Part shown: piece by piece, positions 18,901-26,530 of the stretch
Position numbering within the stretch: the first letter of the stretch is position 1
Layout: each line of letters begins with the position of its first letter
DNA from: Candidatus Obscuribacterales bacterium
Lineage (GTDB): Bacteria > Cyanobacteriota > Vampirovibrionia > Obscuribacterales > Obscuribacteraceae
Assembly: GCA_020634035.1 (NCBI GenBank)
Contig: JACKCM010000005.1
Location: 124,001-188,000 of the forward strand
Direction: 5' to 3'
Length of the DNA: 64,000 nt
Translations under genes and position numbers: made by a program
Notes under the pieces: generated by a model
Told to the model about the DNA's origin: nothing
What the model saw: only the letters and a program-made list of their open reading frames with translations
The model's database searches: none

Positions 18901-19556
18901 GTTCTATTTTCTCCTTCACGATGAGGAATGAACGGCGATGCCAACGGATTTCGAGAGAGTGGTCTACTCACCTTTGGAATATCCGTATACTTCTCGAAAC
19001 TCGTGCCAGGCTTCTTGTGCCACCAGCGTTTTTTCAAATACCCTTCGGCGGGAGAAGGCCACTTGGCGGCCTCCTTCGAGATTCTAGCCAGTAGAGGTAA
19101 CAAAAATGACTCTGTTTTTCCCGAACCTGTACCGGATGTGACAACGGCGGGACTTCCTGATCTAATACCTTTCTTGAGCATCTCAACTTGATGCTTGTAC
19201 GGAGGGAAAATTCCCTTGCGAAGCAGATCCGAGCTGGACTCTGCCGATTCTTCGGACGGAAACAGTCCAGACAGGATCAGATCAACGAATGCTAGCCTTT
19301 GCTCCTCGTTTAGTCCATGTAGCAACTCAGCGTCATTTCTGATATCTTCAAATGTCCTAGCTGCACCACTATCGGTGATATCGTTTTTGTACCTCGGAAT
19401 TGGTTCGATTAGCGGCTCTGTGCAGAGGCTCCCTTTTTGTCTCAAAAGCTTTCGCCTTTCTTCAGCTACACTCGGATCGGCTATCCTGAAGGCTGTATCC
19501 AAGTAGCTTATGTAGAGCTCTCTGATTCGTTCGAAGCAACCAATCGGATCTTGCAT
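12936..19556 (-). CDS. druE: Giant DUF1998 superfamily 2 helicase, probable DruE
   Basis: The 2206-residue protein has Walker A TSGTGSGKTES (around 141-150), a DEAH-like box MDELHLQRG (502-510), and the second RecA lobe with TTTMEVGIDIG and QRVGRAGRRGQ (about 1480). Several zinc-binding pairs occur (CECCGDLFF; GCPNCKTSY; CSNCG with CTRC near 1315; CSVC with CKACG). Near residue 2055 the DUF1998 cluster CNMSCYMCLRRYGNQPYH is present. Size and layout fit DruE, the defining Druantia protein (about 1800-2200 residues). It is expected to move on phage DNA and work with the nuclease and accessory protein of the same operon. DISARM DrmA is much smaller and would come with a separate DrmB. The stop of the upstream gene is six bases away. 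Confidence 0.85.
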   Translation of the reverse strand: MQDPIGCFERIRELYISYLDTAFRIADPSVAEERRKLLRQKGSLCTEPLIEPIPRYKNDITDSGAARTFEDIRNDAELLHGLNEEQRLAFVDLILSGLFPSEESAESSSDLLRKGIFPPYKHQVEMLKKGIRSGSPAVVTSGTGSGKTESFLLPLLARISKEAAKWPSPAEGYLKKRWWHKKPGTSFEKYTDIPKVSRPLSRNPLASPFIPHREGENRTAAVRAIILYPMNALVEDQLVRLRKALDSKEARESMDKHFHGNRIFFGRYIGSTPVTGHFDHPGLHSLISSPKADWEGQEIYFPDHKHADPKTGMVPLTVVWQGEVNRRGRKHKELFEYQVSAEIGKKRARLHSLDIEAGAALDFAFQGRSTSNLPTHEEFVDELKAIGIRRAKDSLLRDYERIVGRVPNELESESIAEWIHSEQDAENEVSAFFRDDSSFIHPSVDGAELSNRWDMHHHPPDILITNVSMLSAMLNREAEEPIFKKTRKWLEENDDAYFYLVMDELHLQRGAAGTEVAYLIRLLLHRLGLTRDEKSRRKIRILASSASLPANPAEKAKQSAKYLWDMFGTLGLEPDLDPEEGRKLWLDAIIPGEEESPAYSETAPPRVESVPFLRLLEHHASAESLDPDYPNARPLFAAFNAEDNTLASVWNGVADALDIPKGPLPKRIAKSIQECGDRLSWACREADEEGGPLRSRAVQVSRLSQKLFHDLGDSPNYDRVLEVVRAMLFVRGAGDGLKGILPPFDRAPASFRVHLFFRSIEGLYAPASKQAAPSGFSDRSTDIGVLSIEHSPHVTVKGQKMRNFEIIYCECCGDLFFAGMRARISARGLGKYFAEMLPQEPNLEGLPDQAISQRFEDLSFRNFAVFWPGSWESEPNIQRPDDNSRLKAGFGQWKKAYLERYTGGIVKEQNIRGNEATDTNRLLPGWYYDRTDAVDSHNRTNTSPGTNVPYGCPNCKTSYHGRTAELRLSPIRNFRAGFAKTTQLLATELFDAQRVSTPGSTPKLVSFSDSRQDAAKAALSIESNHHQDIRREILFSSLRDRLSERDPAPINNELEEARTAVKLLPEKLQAAVRDQIRVLEERYKNESEPSIALSDILEEDEDDVKTSGSIVRAFISKMVSMGVHPFDEAGQERARGAQSTGNKFKYFLWDKLFALDSNGTITWAADRDEYAIRRARENLVAEAQKKLTDVVFSKTYFSFEEAGLGYATVSTVSLIDERANEQRVWELSAILRILGDSYRYWPSPYVTELHKTWTVPNEMSRKLQEFAQTIWGDDWNQKMKEALDDLRMCGHPDGIVHMAKLRFRLVGPEDEFVRCSNCGRVHLHKGVGYCTRCFVRLDWDSTTKHLVRELHVRNFLARRIYRGDYSAGELGTFRLHCEELTGQTEHPEERQRSFKGIFLPRLVESEERSEPEATLIDEFSEDEEEEERENKMVLEELDHLSKRKNEIDLLNVTTTMEVGIDIGPLQVVLQANMPPQRFNYQQRVGRAGRRGQAFSTALTICRTKSHDQFYFRHPEKMTGDIPPTPFLTKELPNISDRFLLKGWLTLAFGRLRKRMRREGRIYPGDLMSPPDIHGEYLPVSIMDNDEAWIEPIKTCAEETQEEATSLSIVLSEGEEPLSLPKVETIMRHFAEAIKGARCSGLAESLAEAGLLPLYGMPTRVRQLYLTLKRDWSSGRLKWSTVDRDLDLSIYEFAPGSTIVLDKREHLSVGFTPDLAEPIPGRRREAPVAILTHQNDAFSPPFYLLECSVCNAWKEYFHDGSDSDDNECKACGSRLDPANKRPCRVPYAYRTDLPAFPKTKQEETDSGVRHRSIQAEGCELIFDEVKGFGVNSSWSLSISHPTRKLSKTFRINRGPSSENGDHAFELMQGMETFTRIGREFSLAHQYISTLLHRKVEKTFIPAGGPLERIWLASPKITDSLYLMPSGHRSGLAMHKLPSRSDTNPDSGPFKYSRWMGIRSAAISASYILASRAAFELDIDPEEFDVLEPRLYGKTMKLPMLQIADNLVNGAGFCQNISNLGDGSLPKVAEFIESILTDSTKYPLIDFLHPKHDDCNMSCYMCLRRYGNQPYHGLLDWRLGLTFLRLMVDPNYQCGLDGKFKLYPELNGWKSFATGLAQDMAERFDGEFNNETTVPAFRISLGRNRLSPWILVAHPLWDFDDDLPSGTILSDARDFLTNYQTGEPLSWDTFNLARRQVFVRERIREKCN

Positions 19557-19561
19557 GTTTT

Positions 19562-22500
19562 CTAACTCTCTCCCAAATTATTTGACAACCATCTGTCCGG
19601 TATCGCTGTTTTAATCAATTTTTGCATCCTGACACCGAAAGGATATACATAGCTGCGGACGTTATCTCCTTCGTCAAATTTGGGACCAGGCGGCCCGGAT
19701 CCGAGTACCGCACAGAGTCGACCAAACGGAAGAGGGAGATGCATTGGTGATGCCCCTTCCGAGCTAATCCCTCCATCTGTTCTCGCTGAAAAAGGTTTCC
19801 GATTTTCTAGTTCTGCTGCTCGAAGAAGTGCCCAATCTCGGATGTAACACCATAACATGTCTTCACCGCATACATTCACGACATAAATGGAGCACCTATG
19901 CCTCTGATACCTTTTCTGGACAATGACATCATCCGTGGATTCGTGGTTTCGGAAGAAACCCATTCTGGACCAGTCCCATGTTCCATTCAGCACATATGCA
20001 TCTGACGGCTTGCTGTATTCAATACCTTCTACCGAATCAGTCGCAAGGTTGCTTGGAACACGCTCCCTCAAGTCCCAGTCGAGCCATCGTGGCTCGCATA
20101 AACCAATGGCTTGAGAAACTTCTCGCAACCTATCTGGCTCTATATCTTCCAATCCGAATAAAACAGGTTGAAACATGTTTGGTGGAGAGGTAATTTTTAA
20201 ATTGCATCCCGTTGCCTTGATCCTTAGCGCATCAACAACGGATTTCGGTACTAACCCCAAGAGCCTAGCATCGACTGTCGTTCCCTTCCTTGTCATAACG
20301 AAACCCGGACGTCTTGCCACAACCATCGTTCTGCTCCTATCCTGTCGACGAAGCAAATCTATGACACCGGATTCGGACCAACCTCTTACAAGCTGTGAAA
20401 TATTCCATGGATTTTTGTTTCTCAATAGATAGCTCACTAATTCCTCAAACTCTTTGAGAGGAACGCCACTTTTTCGTAGACTCAACGCCGCGAATGCTTC
20501 TATTACGGACTGTACTCGTCCATAACTGGTTGGAGGGCGTGAAATGGTTCGATCGGGCAAGTCGATTCCTGATGGCTTGCAGATTCTTTCGCCGGAACTC
20601 AGGTGATCTCTACTGCGGCGCACATATGCATCATGAATGTCTTTTAGTCGCGGCTCATCAGAGACCTTCACATATCTGCCATCTACTAAAGCTGAAATTT
20701 TACGAGCATTGGTTAGAGCCTTTCTCCAATAGCGCCTATCTTTGTCGTTGGAGCAGCAACCTCCATCAGGGAGACTCGGACTATCAAGATCGCCTATGAA
20801 AATGAGCTCTCTCGGGGTACTTACTGTCCCGACTGCGCACCATTCGAAGCCAGGCTTTGGGGATAGGGACATCTCACCAAGCCCGGGACCTAGGTACCGA
20901 AGGCTTGGATCCTCCATCAGCAGATCAAGTGAGCGAGTTTCGTCGCTTGTTGTAATGTCAAGCGGTGCATGCTCTCGACCAGTCTGTTCATCCTGAGGCG
21001 GGTTGCAAGCTTCTCTCCAATAGTTTCCTTTTGCGACCGGTTTATATTCTATTCCAGAGCTGCCAGGCTGAAAAATTATTTCGATTTTCGATTTTCGATT
21101 GAAATAATCCCCTTCAAGACGGGCTTGATAACTGCATTCTATCTCTACTATTTGAGGTGGCTCGACTTGAAGATCTGTAGGAAGGAGCCAGTCTCCGTCC
21201 TCCCCTCTCTTGAGCTCTTTGATCTGGTCGTTTGAGCTGATCTTGACCGATCCTGCTCCAGGGGTCCGCACCTTTGGCAAGAAGGGGGGCATCCAATAGT
21301 ACCCGTCTTCAACTTGGATCCCACCGATTATCCTAGGTCGAGGCGCATCTGTCGTGTAGAGTAGCTGTTTTGCTACCGAAAGAGCTTCCGGTAATTCGGA
21401 GTTCTGCATCAGATTGCAGTTTTCAACTTCGCACCATCCGTGATATCGACTGTCGTTATATTGTCCTCCGAACTTCTCTACGAGTGCATCCGCCATTTCA
21501 GTCCTGACTAGCGCTACCGATGCTCCTTCAATGTCATCTCCCATCGCGAGCAGAAACTCGCCGCTAAAGAATTCCCGGAAGGCGAGAAGACCTTGTCGTA
21601 CAAGAGCCGAGATCTTTCGAGAAATACTTGATGAACCGTTCAGTGCTCCCTGTGCAACGGTGTCAGGATCACCTGAGAGATCTGTAAGCTGAAATTTGTA
21701 GGACTCATACGTGAAATCCAGTGGCTCGAAGGAAATACCGTCGATGGACATCGCTTCCGAAGACAACAGACCAATTGATAAAGAGCCGTCGTCATCCCAC
21801 TCTGCTAACATTCCGAACGAGACTTTTCTCCCGTCTACTTCTGTTTCTATTAGACCAACCATTGCTTCTGCCCGTATGGCTCGCCAGAAGGCACTGTCTG
21901 CTGGATCCTTGCCTGTGCTGGAAAAACTTTCGACGAATTCGTCTAACTCCTTCCTGAAATCCGCTCCAAATCTTGTTTTGGACTGCCGAAGTGCGGATAG
22001 TGTTGGTTGCAAGGGTGGGTCGATTTCAAGTAGGTCGCATTCTGACAGAACTTCTTTGAGAATTTTTCGATCACGCATGCTAGGAAATGCTAAGTAATAG
22101 GAACGACCTATGCGTTTGCGAAAGTTGTCCTCTGGAGGCAACTCTATATCAGAATACTTTGTATGATTTCTTGCCCAATCAGCAAGAGCTTCCCAAAGAG
22201 CATCTAGACACCGGTCATCACCAGAGTATTTAAAGTGATCTCTCTTTCCGATTGTACTTTCAAATCGAGTATACATGTCGCCAGCTCCTTGTGGATAGCC
22301 GGCTGCTAGTAGGCATGTAAACCAGAGCATTCCGAAGAAATGAGGTATATCCTCCGACTCTGGTGTCCAGCCCTTTTGCTTAAGACAGTAACCGCAAAAA
22401 GAGGTCCTCAGTGGTAATTTTTTCTTGACAGCTCTGACAAACGCTTCGGCTACTTCTTCGCCAAAAGTCTCATCTAAACCAACCATTGCAGCCAATTCTT

Positions 22501-22870
22501 CTGGTCCAGCAGCAATTCTAGTTACCCTAAGATCGCTGCCATTAGCCAAGAGACATCGATTGAGCAACCACTCATTCCACTGTTCATACTCCGCATTTCT
22601 CCAGTGTGACATCCCTGTCAAGGGAAGGTCCTCCAATATATTGGCATCTTTGCTGTAGGGTAAATGAAAAGATGCATATTCTCGCGAAAAATGGCCACCA
22701 AATCTCATCGAATCTGGCCGGTGATTCTCATCGAAAATGGCCACCCATTGTCGTTTAATCTGGTCGGCGATTCTCATCGAAAATGGCCGCTTGCCAACCC
22801 CCTTGGATGAATCACCGTTAAAGGTTTGTCCAATCTGAAGAAGTGATGTAGACGCATCAATCAGAAGCAT
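19562..22870 (-). CDS. Large Druantia type II-associated protein, 5' end replaced by IS21
   Basis: The open frame gives 1102 residues, but the IS21 element ends at 22673, so the first 66 residues come from the IS end. Native sequence begins SFHLPYSKDANILEDLPLTG and gives about 1036 residues. No enzymatic domain is recognised; a possible zinc pair FCGYCLKQKG is visible. It is the first gene of the operon with the DUF1998 helicase and the nuclease, so it should be the remaining DruF/DruG-type component. Joining the sequence across the 6-bp target duplication does not give an obvious longer reading frame: a stop comes about 30 codons upstream with no ATG, GTG or TTG between. The original start therefore lies near or just inside the insertion, or upstream coding has decayed. 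Loss of the native promoter is likely. Confidence 0.65.
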   Translation of the reverse strand: MLLIDASTSLLQIGQTFNGDSSKGVGKRPFSMRIADQIKRQWVAIFDENHRPDSMRFGGHFSREYASFHLPYSKDANILEDLPLTGMSHWRNAEYEQWNEWLLNRCLLANGSDLRVTRIAAGPEELAAMVGLDETFGEEVAEAFVRAVKKKLPLRTSFCGYCLKQKGWTPESEDIPHFFGMLWFTCLLAAGYPQGAGDMYTRFESTIGKRDHFKYSGDDRCLDALWEALADWARNHTKYSDIELPPEDNFRKRIGRSYYLAFPSMRDRKILKEVLSECDLLEIDPPLQPTLSALRQSKTRFGADFRKELDEFVESFSSTGKDPADSAFWRAIRAEAMVGLIETEVDGRKVSFGMLAEWDDDGSLSIGLLSSEAMSIDGISFEPLDFTYESYKFQLTDLSGDPDTVAQGALNGSSSISRKISALVRQGLLAFREFFSGEFLLAMGDDIEGASVALVRTEMADALVEKFGGQYNDSRYHGWCEVENCNLMQNSELPEALSVAKQLLYTTDAPRPRIIGGIQVEDGYYWMPPFLPKVRTPGAGSVKISSNDQIKELKRGEDGDWLLPTDLQVEPPQIVEIECSYQARLEGDYFNRKSKIEIIFQPGSSGIEYKPVAKGNYWREACNPPQDEQTGREHAPLDITTSDETRSLDLLMEDPSLRYLGPGLGEMSLSPKPGFEWCAVGTVSTPRELIFIGDLDSPSLPDGGCCSNDKDRRYWRKALTNARKISALVDGRYVKVSDEPRLKDIHDAYVRRSRDHLSSGERICKPSGIDLPDRTISRPPTSYGRVQSVIEAFAALSLRKSGVPLKEFEELVSYLLRNKNPWNISQLVRGWSESGVIDLLRRQDRSRTMVVARRPGFVMTRKGTTVDARLLGLVPKSVVDALRIKATGCNLKITSPPNMFQPVLFGLEDIEPDRLREVSQAIGLCEPRWLDWDLRERVPSNLATDSVEGIEYSKPSDAYVLNGTWDWSRMGFFRNHESTDDVIVQKRYQRHRCSIYVVNVCGEDMLWCYIRDWALLRAAELENRKPFSARTDGGISSEGASPMHLPLPFGRLCAVLGSGPPGPKFDEGDNVRSYVYPFGVRMQKLIKTAIPDRWLSNNLGES
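22667..22672. repeat. IS21 target-site duplication, left copy
   Basis: AAAAGA directly precedes the TG of the left end. The same six bases follow the CA of the right end at 25346-25351. IS21-family elements typically make 4-8 bp duplications. Confidence 0.75.
22673..22800. repeat. IS21 left-end transposase-binding repeats
   Basis: GATTCTCATCGAAAATGGCC occurs at 22723-22742 and 22769-22788, and a diverged copy is at the very end (22677-22696). Between them are AATCTGG(C/T)CGG boxes. Multiple short repeats near each end are typical of IS21 elements. Confidence 0.8.
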
Positions 22871-22909
22871 AGGATTCTTCCCCTCGTGAACATTGAGAGG
22901 AGAATTCCA

Positions 22910-24451
22910 ATGCCCAGAGAGAGGCTGTCGATGCGTTCAATCAGAGAAATAATCAGGCTTTCACTACAGCTGGGACTTAGCGCCAACACAATCAGCCGGT
23001 CTGTAGACGTGTCCAGGGGAAAAGTTCAGGAGACTCTTCGCCGAGTTAAAGAAGAGCAGCTACCGTGGCCGATACCAGATGGACTAAACGACGAGGCTCT
23101 TGAGGCACTGCTCTTCGGGTCAAAAAAGGAAGTTCCAGTTCAGCATAAAGACCTTGATTGGGACAAAGTAGCGGCTGAACTCAGACGTAAAGGCGTTACT
23201 CGAAAACTTCTCTGGCAAGAGTACAAAGAAAGAAATCTAACTGAACTTAGTTACCCTCAATTTTGCAAGAGATTCAGACGTTGGCAAAAGCACTGTGATC
23301 CCGTGATGCAGCAGCATCATAATGCCGGAGAGAAGCTCTTCATCGACTTTGCTGGGTTGGCTCCAACTATCACCGACCGCGAGACTGGGGAAGTGATAGA
23401 GACACCTGTCTTCGTTGCCACTTTCGGCGCAAGCAACTACACATATGCAGAGGCTTGTCCTGGTCAAGATCTCGAGTCTTGGACCGGCGCCCACAAAAGA
23501 GCGTTCAAATTCTTTGGTGGCACTCCTAAGTTTTTGGTGCCAGATAATCTGAAGAGCGCCGTGACCAGGAGATTCAAACACGATGTTCTCCTGAATCGGA
23601 CTTACTATCGCCTGGCGGAATTCTACAGTTGCGGAATTCTCCCTGCCAGAGTTAAAAAGCCCAAAGACAAAGCGAAGGTAGAAAAAGGAGTTCAAGATAT
23701 CGAACAGAGAGTTCTCGCACCGCTCCGAAACAGAACTTTCTTTTCCCTCCACGAACTAAACAAAGAGATCTTCTCGCTCTTGGAGAAACATAATCTCGAA
23801 CCATTTCAAAAGATGTCGGGCTCCAGGAAGAGCTGGTTCGACAAGGTCGACAAACCAGCTCTGAACGAATTGCCGTCGGAAGACTTCGAATTTGAACATT
23901 GGTCTACCGGAGTACCGGTGCCCAAAAACTATCACGTCACTGTTGATGGGCACCGGTACTCCGTTCCTTACCAGCATATAGGTTCATCTGTAGACATCCG
24001 GCACACTAACTCGACCATTGAGGTTTTCCTGGAGAGTACTCGCATCGCCAGCCACATTAGAAGTTGGGCAGAGAACCAATCAACCACTCTGGCTAGCCAT
24101 ATGCCTCCAAAGCATGCCGCCTATCACGGAATTTCTGCTGAATCCTTTCTCCAGCAGGCAGAGAAAGTGGGTCCAAAAACAACACAAGTTATTCAGTACC
24201 TACTCGATTCAAAACCATACCCGCAGCTAAGCTTCGACCAATGCTTCGGGCTTCTGAAGACCCTCAAGAAAAAATATGGACCGGAACAACTCGAACAAGC
24301 TTGTGACTACGCCCTCTGCCTGCAAACACCCAGGTATCGATTCATCAAACTACTGCTGGATAGGGGTTTGGACACTTTACCAAAACAACTACCTCTACCT
24401 TCCACAAACTTTGACCACGAAAATATCCGTGGTCCCGAATACTACAAATAG
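22910..24451 (+). CDS. istA: IS21-family transposase IstA
   Basis: The start at ATG 22910 (MPRERLSMRSIREII) is preceded by GAGAGGAGAATTCC, a strong Shine-Dalgarno; the longer frame begins with GTG at 22886. The product has 513 residues. An N-terminal helix-turn-helix (SLQLGLSANTISRSVDVSRG) binds the ends, and a DDE integrase core follows: KLFIDFAGLAP (Asp), LVPDNLKSAV (Asp) and KAKVEKGVQ (Glu). A C-terminal beta-barrel-like region ends the protein. IstA catalyses cut-and-paste or circle-mediated transposition with the IstB ATPase encoded 10 bases downstream. The catalytic residues appear intact. Confidence 0.92.
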   Translation: MPRERLSMRSIREIIRLSLQLGLSANTISRSVDVSRGKVQETLRRVKEEQLPWPIPDGLNDEALEALLFGSKKEVPVQHKDLDWDKVAAELRRKGVTRKLLWQEYKERNLTELSYPQFCKRFRRWQKHCDPVMQQHHNAGEKLFIDFAGLAPTITDRETGEVIETPVFVATFGASNYTYAEACPGQDLESWTGAHKRAFKFFGGTPKFLVPDNLKSAVTRRFKHDVLLNRTYYRLAEFYSCGILPARVKKPKDKAKVEKGVQDIEQRVLAPLRNRTFFSLHELNKEIFSLLEKHNLEPFQKMSGSRKSWFDKVDKPALNELPSEDFEFEHWSTGVPVPKNYHVTVDGHRYSVPYQHIGSSVDIRHTNSTIEVFLESTRIASHIRSWAENQSTTLASHMPPKHAAYHGISAESFLQQAEKVGPKTTQVIQYLLDSKPYPQLSFDQCFGLLKTLKKKYGPEQLEQACDYALCLQTPRYRFIKLLLDRGLDTLPKQLPLPSTNFDHENIRGPEYYK

Positions 24452-24461
24452 GAGGCTGTAA

Positions 24462-25214
24462 ATGCTCAACAACCCAACCTTTGACAAACTGCTTTCCATG
24501 AAAATGAACGGCATGGCAAAGACTCTACAAGAACAAGAGGACCTGACAGAATCCCTGAATATGACTTTCCATGAGAGATTTGGCCTGCTTGTAGATGCTG
24601 AATACTCAGAACGTCAGACTCAACAGCTTACTCGACGACTTCGCACCGCCCGGCTTAAACAATCTGCCGCTGTTGAGGACATAGACTATCACCACTCCAG
24701 AGGTCTCGACCGAGGCCTCGTCACTCAGCTCTCTACCGGCCAGTGGATTAAGGAAGGATTGAATCTTCTCATCTCCGGACCTACCGGTGTCGGCAAAACA
24801 TATTTGTCCTGCGCCCTCGCTCACAAAGCTTGCATGCTGGGCTACTCTGCTCAGTACTACAGAACGCCTCGCTTCTTTCAAGATCTCACTATCGCTCGCC
24901 TTGAAGGCAACTACAATCGATTCCTTAGAAAGATGCAGAAGTTTGACCTCTTGGTCCTAGATGACTTTGCCTTGATTCCGATCACCGAAGAACAAAGTCG
25001 CGACCTTCTCGAAGTCTCTGACGACCGCTGTTCTGCTCAGTCAATACTTCTATCCTCTCAGATAGAACCGGAGAACTGGTACAAAGTCTTTGAAAATCCG
25101 ACCCTGGCTGATGCCATCCTTGACCGCATCATCCATGGTGCCTACAAAATTAATCTAACAGGAGAATCTATCCGAAAAAAACAGAAGAAAAAGACTAGAA
25201 ATGTGGAAAAGTAA
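24462..25214 (+). CDS. istB: IS21-family helper ATPase IstB
   Basis: The 250-residue protein is a DnaC/IstB-type AAA+ ATPase with Walker A ISGPTGVGKTYLSCA and Walker B LLVLDDFAL. IstB oligomerises on DNA and activates IstA for target capture. TAGGAGG at the istA stop provides the ribosome-binding site. Length and motifs are normal for an active helper. A Lys/Arg-rich C-terminus (KKQKKKTRNVEK) probably contacts DNA. Confidence 0.92.
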   Translation: MLNNPTFDKLLSMKMNGMAKTLQEQEDLTESLNMTFHERFGLLVDAEYSERQTQQLTRRLRTARLKQSAAVEDIDYHHSRGLDRGLVTQLSTGQWIKEGLNLLISGPTGVGKTYLSCALAHKACMLGYSAQYYRTPRFFQDLTIARLEGNYNRFLRKMQKFDLLVLDDFALIPITEEQSRDLLEVSDDRCSAQSILLSSQIEPENWYKVFENPTLADAILDRIIHGAYKINLTGESIRKKQKKKTRNVEK

Positions 25215-25229
25215 GATAAGCGTCCTCTC

Positions 25230-25345
25230 ACTTCCGAAGGTGCTTGGCAGGCGGCCAGATTAAATGAGAATCCAGGTAATTTCTACATGCTTGCAAGCGG
25301 CCATTTTCGATAAGAATCACCGGCCAGATTCACGAGATTTATGCA
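25230..25345. repeat. IS21 right-end transposase-binding repeats
   Basis: GGCCATTTTCGATAAGAATC at 25299-25318 is the inverted form of the left-end repeat, with GGCCAGATT boxes at 25253-25261 and 25322-25330. The segment finishes TATGCA at 25345. Confidence 0.75.
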
Positions 25346-25351
25346 AAAAGA
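25346..25351. repeat. IS21 target-site duplication, right copy
   Basis: AAAAGA immediately follows the CA end of the element, repeating 22667-22672. Removing the element and one copy gives the pre-insertion sequence. Confidence 0.75.
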
Positions 25352-25549
25352 ACAGTCCCGATTTGAAACTATCCTTTTGGGAAGAATGTGGGTTTCCTGA
25401 GTCGAATTTTGATTTCGCTCAGTAATATTCTAGCCGACCATATTGCAATATTCATGCAGTAGATAGAACGATTCTCACTGACCTGGCATTTTGACCTATT
25501 GTTCAAAGTAGAATTTTCTATCAGATAGCCTTTTAAAATTGGCATGACG

Positions 25550-26440
25550 TGACCCCTTGGGTAGTACCATTCAATTTGCTAATTCCTGACATCATCTTTC
25601 TACCCTGCTTGAGGCAGAGAACAACTCATCTGTTCGGAAATCATGCATGAGAATTCCGCCGGCGTCAGATCACCCAGGGCACTGTGGGGTCTGAAGTTAT
25701 TGAAATGAGTTCTCCACTCCTCGATTGTCTTCTTTTCGTCGAAGAGGTTTCTAAGCCCATGTTCGTTCAAACATTCATCGCGCAGCTTCCCGTTATCAGT
25801 GACCACCTCCGGGGGCAATCTGGTTTTCCAGCGCTCCGGTTCCGCAAAGCCGGCTTCTTGCTTTGCGCTTTATCTGCAGAGAGTGCATGAGTCCAAGTCG
25901 GCTGATTCGTTTGTTTTGTGAACTTCCCTGCGAAGAAGAATACCAAGACTTCGATAGCCGAAGCGACGATTTTTTGAGAGCTAGCTCTATCAATCGACTG
26001 TGTTCATCCAGCCTTCTCTCTGGTTTGTTTTTTATAATGGAGAGCGGTCCTGCTTTTCATCAGCAGGGCTGCGACTCGCCTTTCGGACAAACCTTCTTTA
26101 TGCATGATTTTGGCAGACTCTTTCTTCCTGGCAGGGCCTACTACTTTTTTCGACCGCAGCTTTCAAGCCCTGGATGTCTCAAGCCTGCTGATCAACCGGT
26201 TTCCTGCGCTGGCTGTTTCCCTCCTCAAGCTGCTTAATCTTCATTGACATCGCTTATCGCCATGCCACCGTATTTGGCCTTCCAGCGATAGAAGCTATGC
26301 TCGCTAAATCCGTATTTGCGGCAAAGTTCTGCTGGTTTGAAACCGGCATCTGCTTCATTCCTAGTTCCTATGATCTGTTCTTCGGAGAATCTGCTTTATC
26401 TTATGGTAGGCTCCTTTCCAAGTGTCAATATTTCCATCAC
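25550..26440 (-). mobile_element. IS3-family relic, copy 1
   Basis: On the minus strand, orfA remains read SRFSEEQIIGTRNEADAGFK and AELCRKYGFSEHSFYRWKAK (HTH_Tnp_1 type; about 26240-26400), with ATG changed to ATA and an early stop. OrfB remains end NGKLRDECLNEH ... EEWRTHFNNFRPHSALG (25600-25790), the C-terminal part of an IS3 DDE transposase. Degraded pieces such as NKRISRLGLMHSLQIKRKAR lie between. About 890 bp remain instead of the usual 1.2-1.3 kb, with stops and shifts throughout, so it is inactive. The left end begins TGACCCCTTGGG. The same element type recurs at 29700-30426. Confidence 0.85.
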
Positions 26441-26530
26441 AGGCCAGGACGATTGGTTGTATATTGGGGGTGTTGGTCAAAAGGGTCAGCAGGTTTTCCT
26501 CGCAATTGATGAATCATGAGCAGTAAGTGT

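Larger units (their letters stand above)
22673..25345 (+). mobile_element. Complete IS21-family insertion sequence
   Basis: The 2673-bp element starts TGCATA and ends TATGCA (5'-TG...CA-3'), encodes istA and istB in the usual order, carries repeated terminal binding sites at both ends, and is flanked by the direct repeat AAAAGA. Both transposition genes are intact, so it may still be mobile. It sits at the 5' end of the large Druantia-associated gene, oriented away from it, so istA is transcribed divergently. Confidence 0.92.

Noticed and set aside
10490..19556. DISARM system
   Set aside because: DISARM would need separate DrmA, DrmB and DrmC proteins; the single 2206-residue DUF1998 helicase plus PD-(D/E)XK nuclease fits Druantia type II better.
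25600..25818. Functional small transposase gene
   Set aside because: It is only the C-terminal fragment of an IS3 OrfB, without the catalytic Asp residues, within a decayed element.
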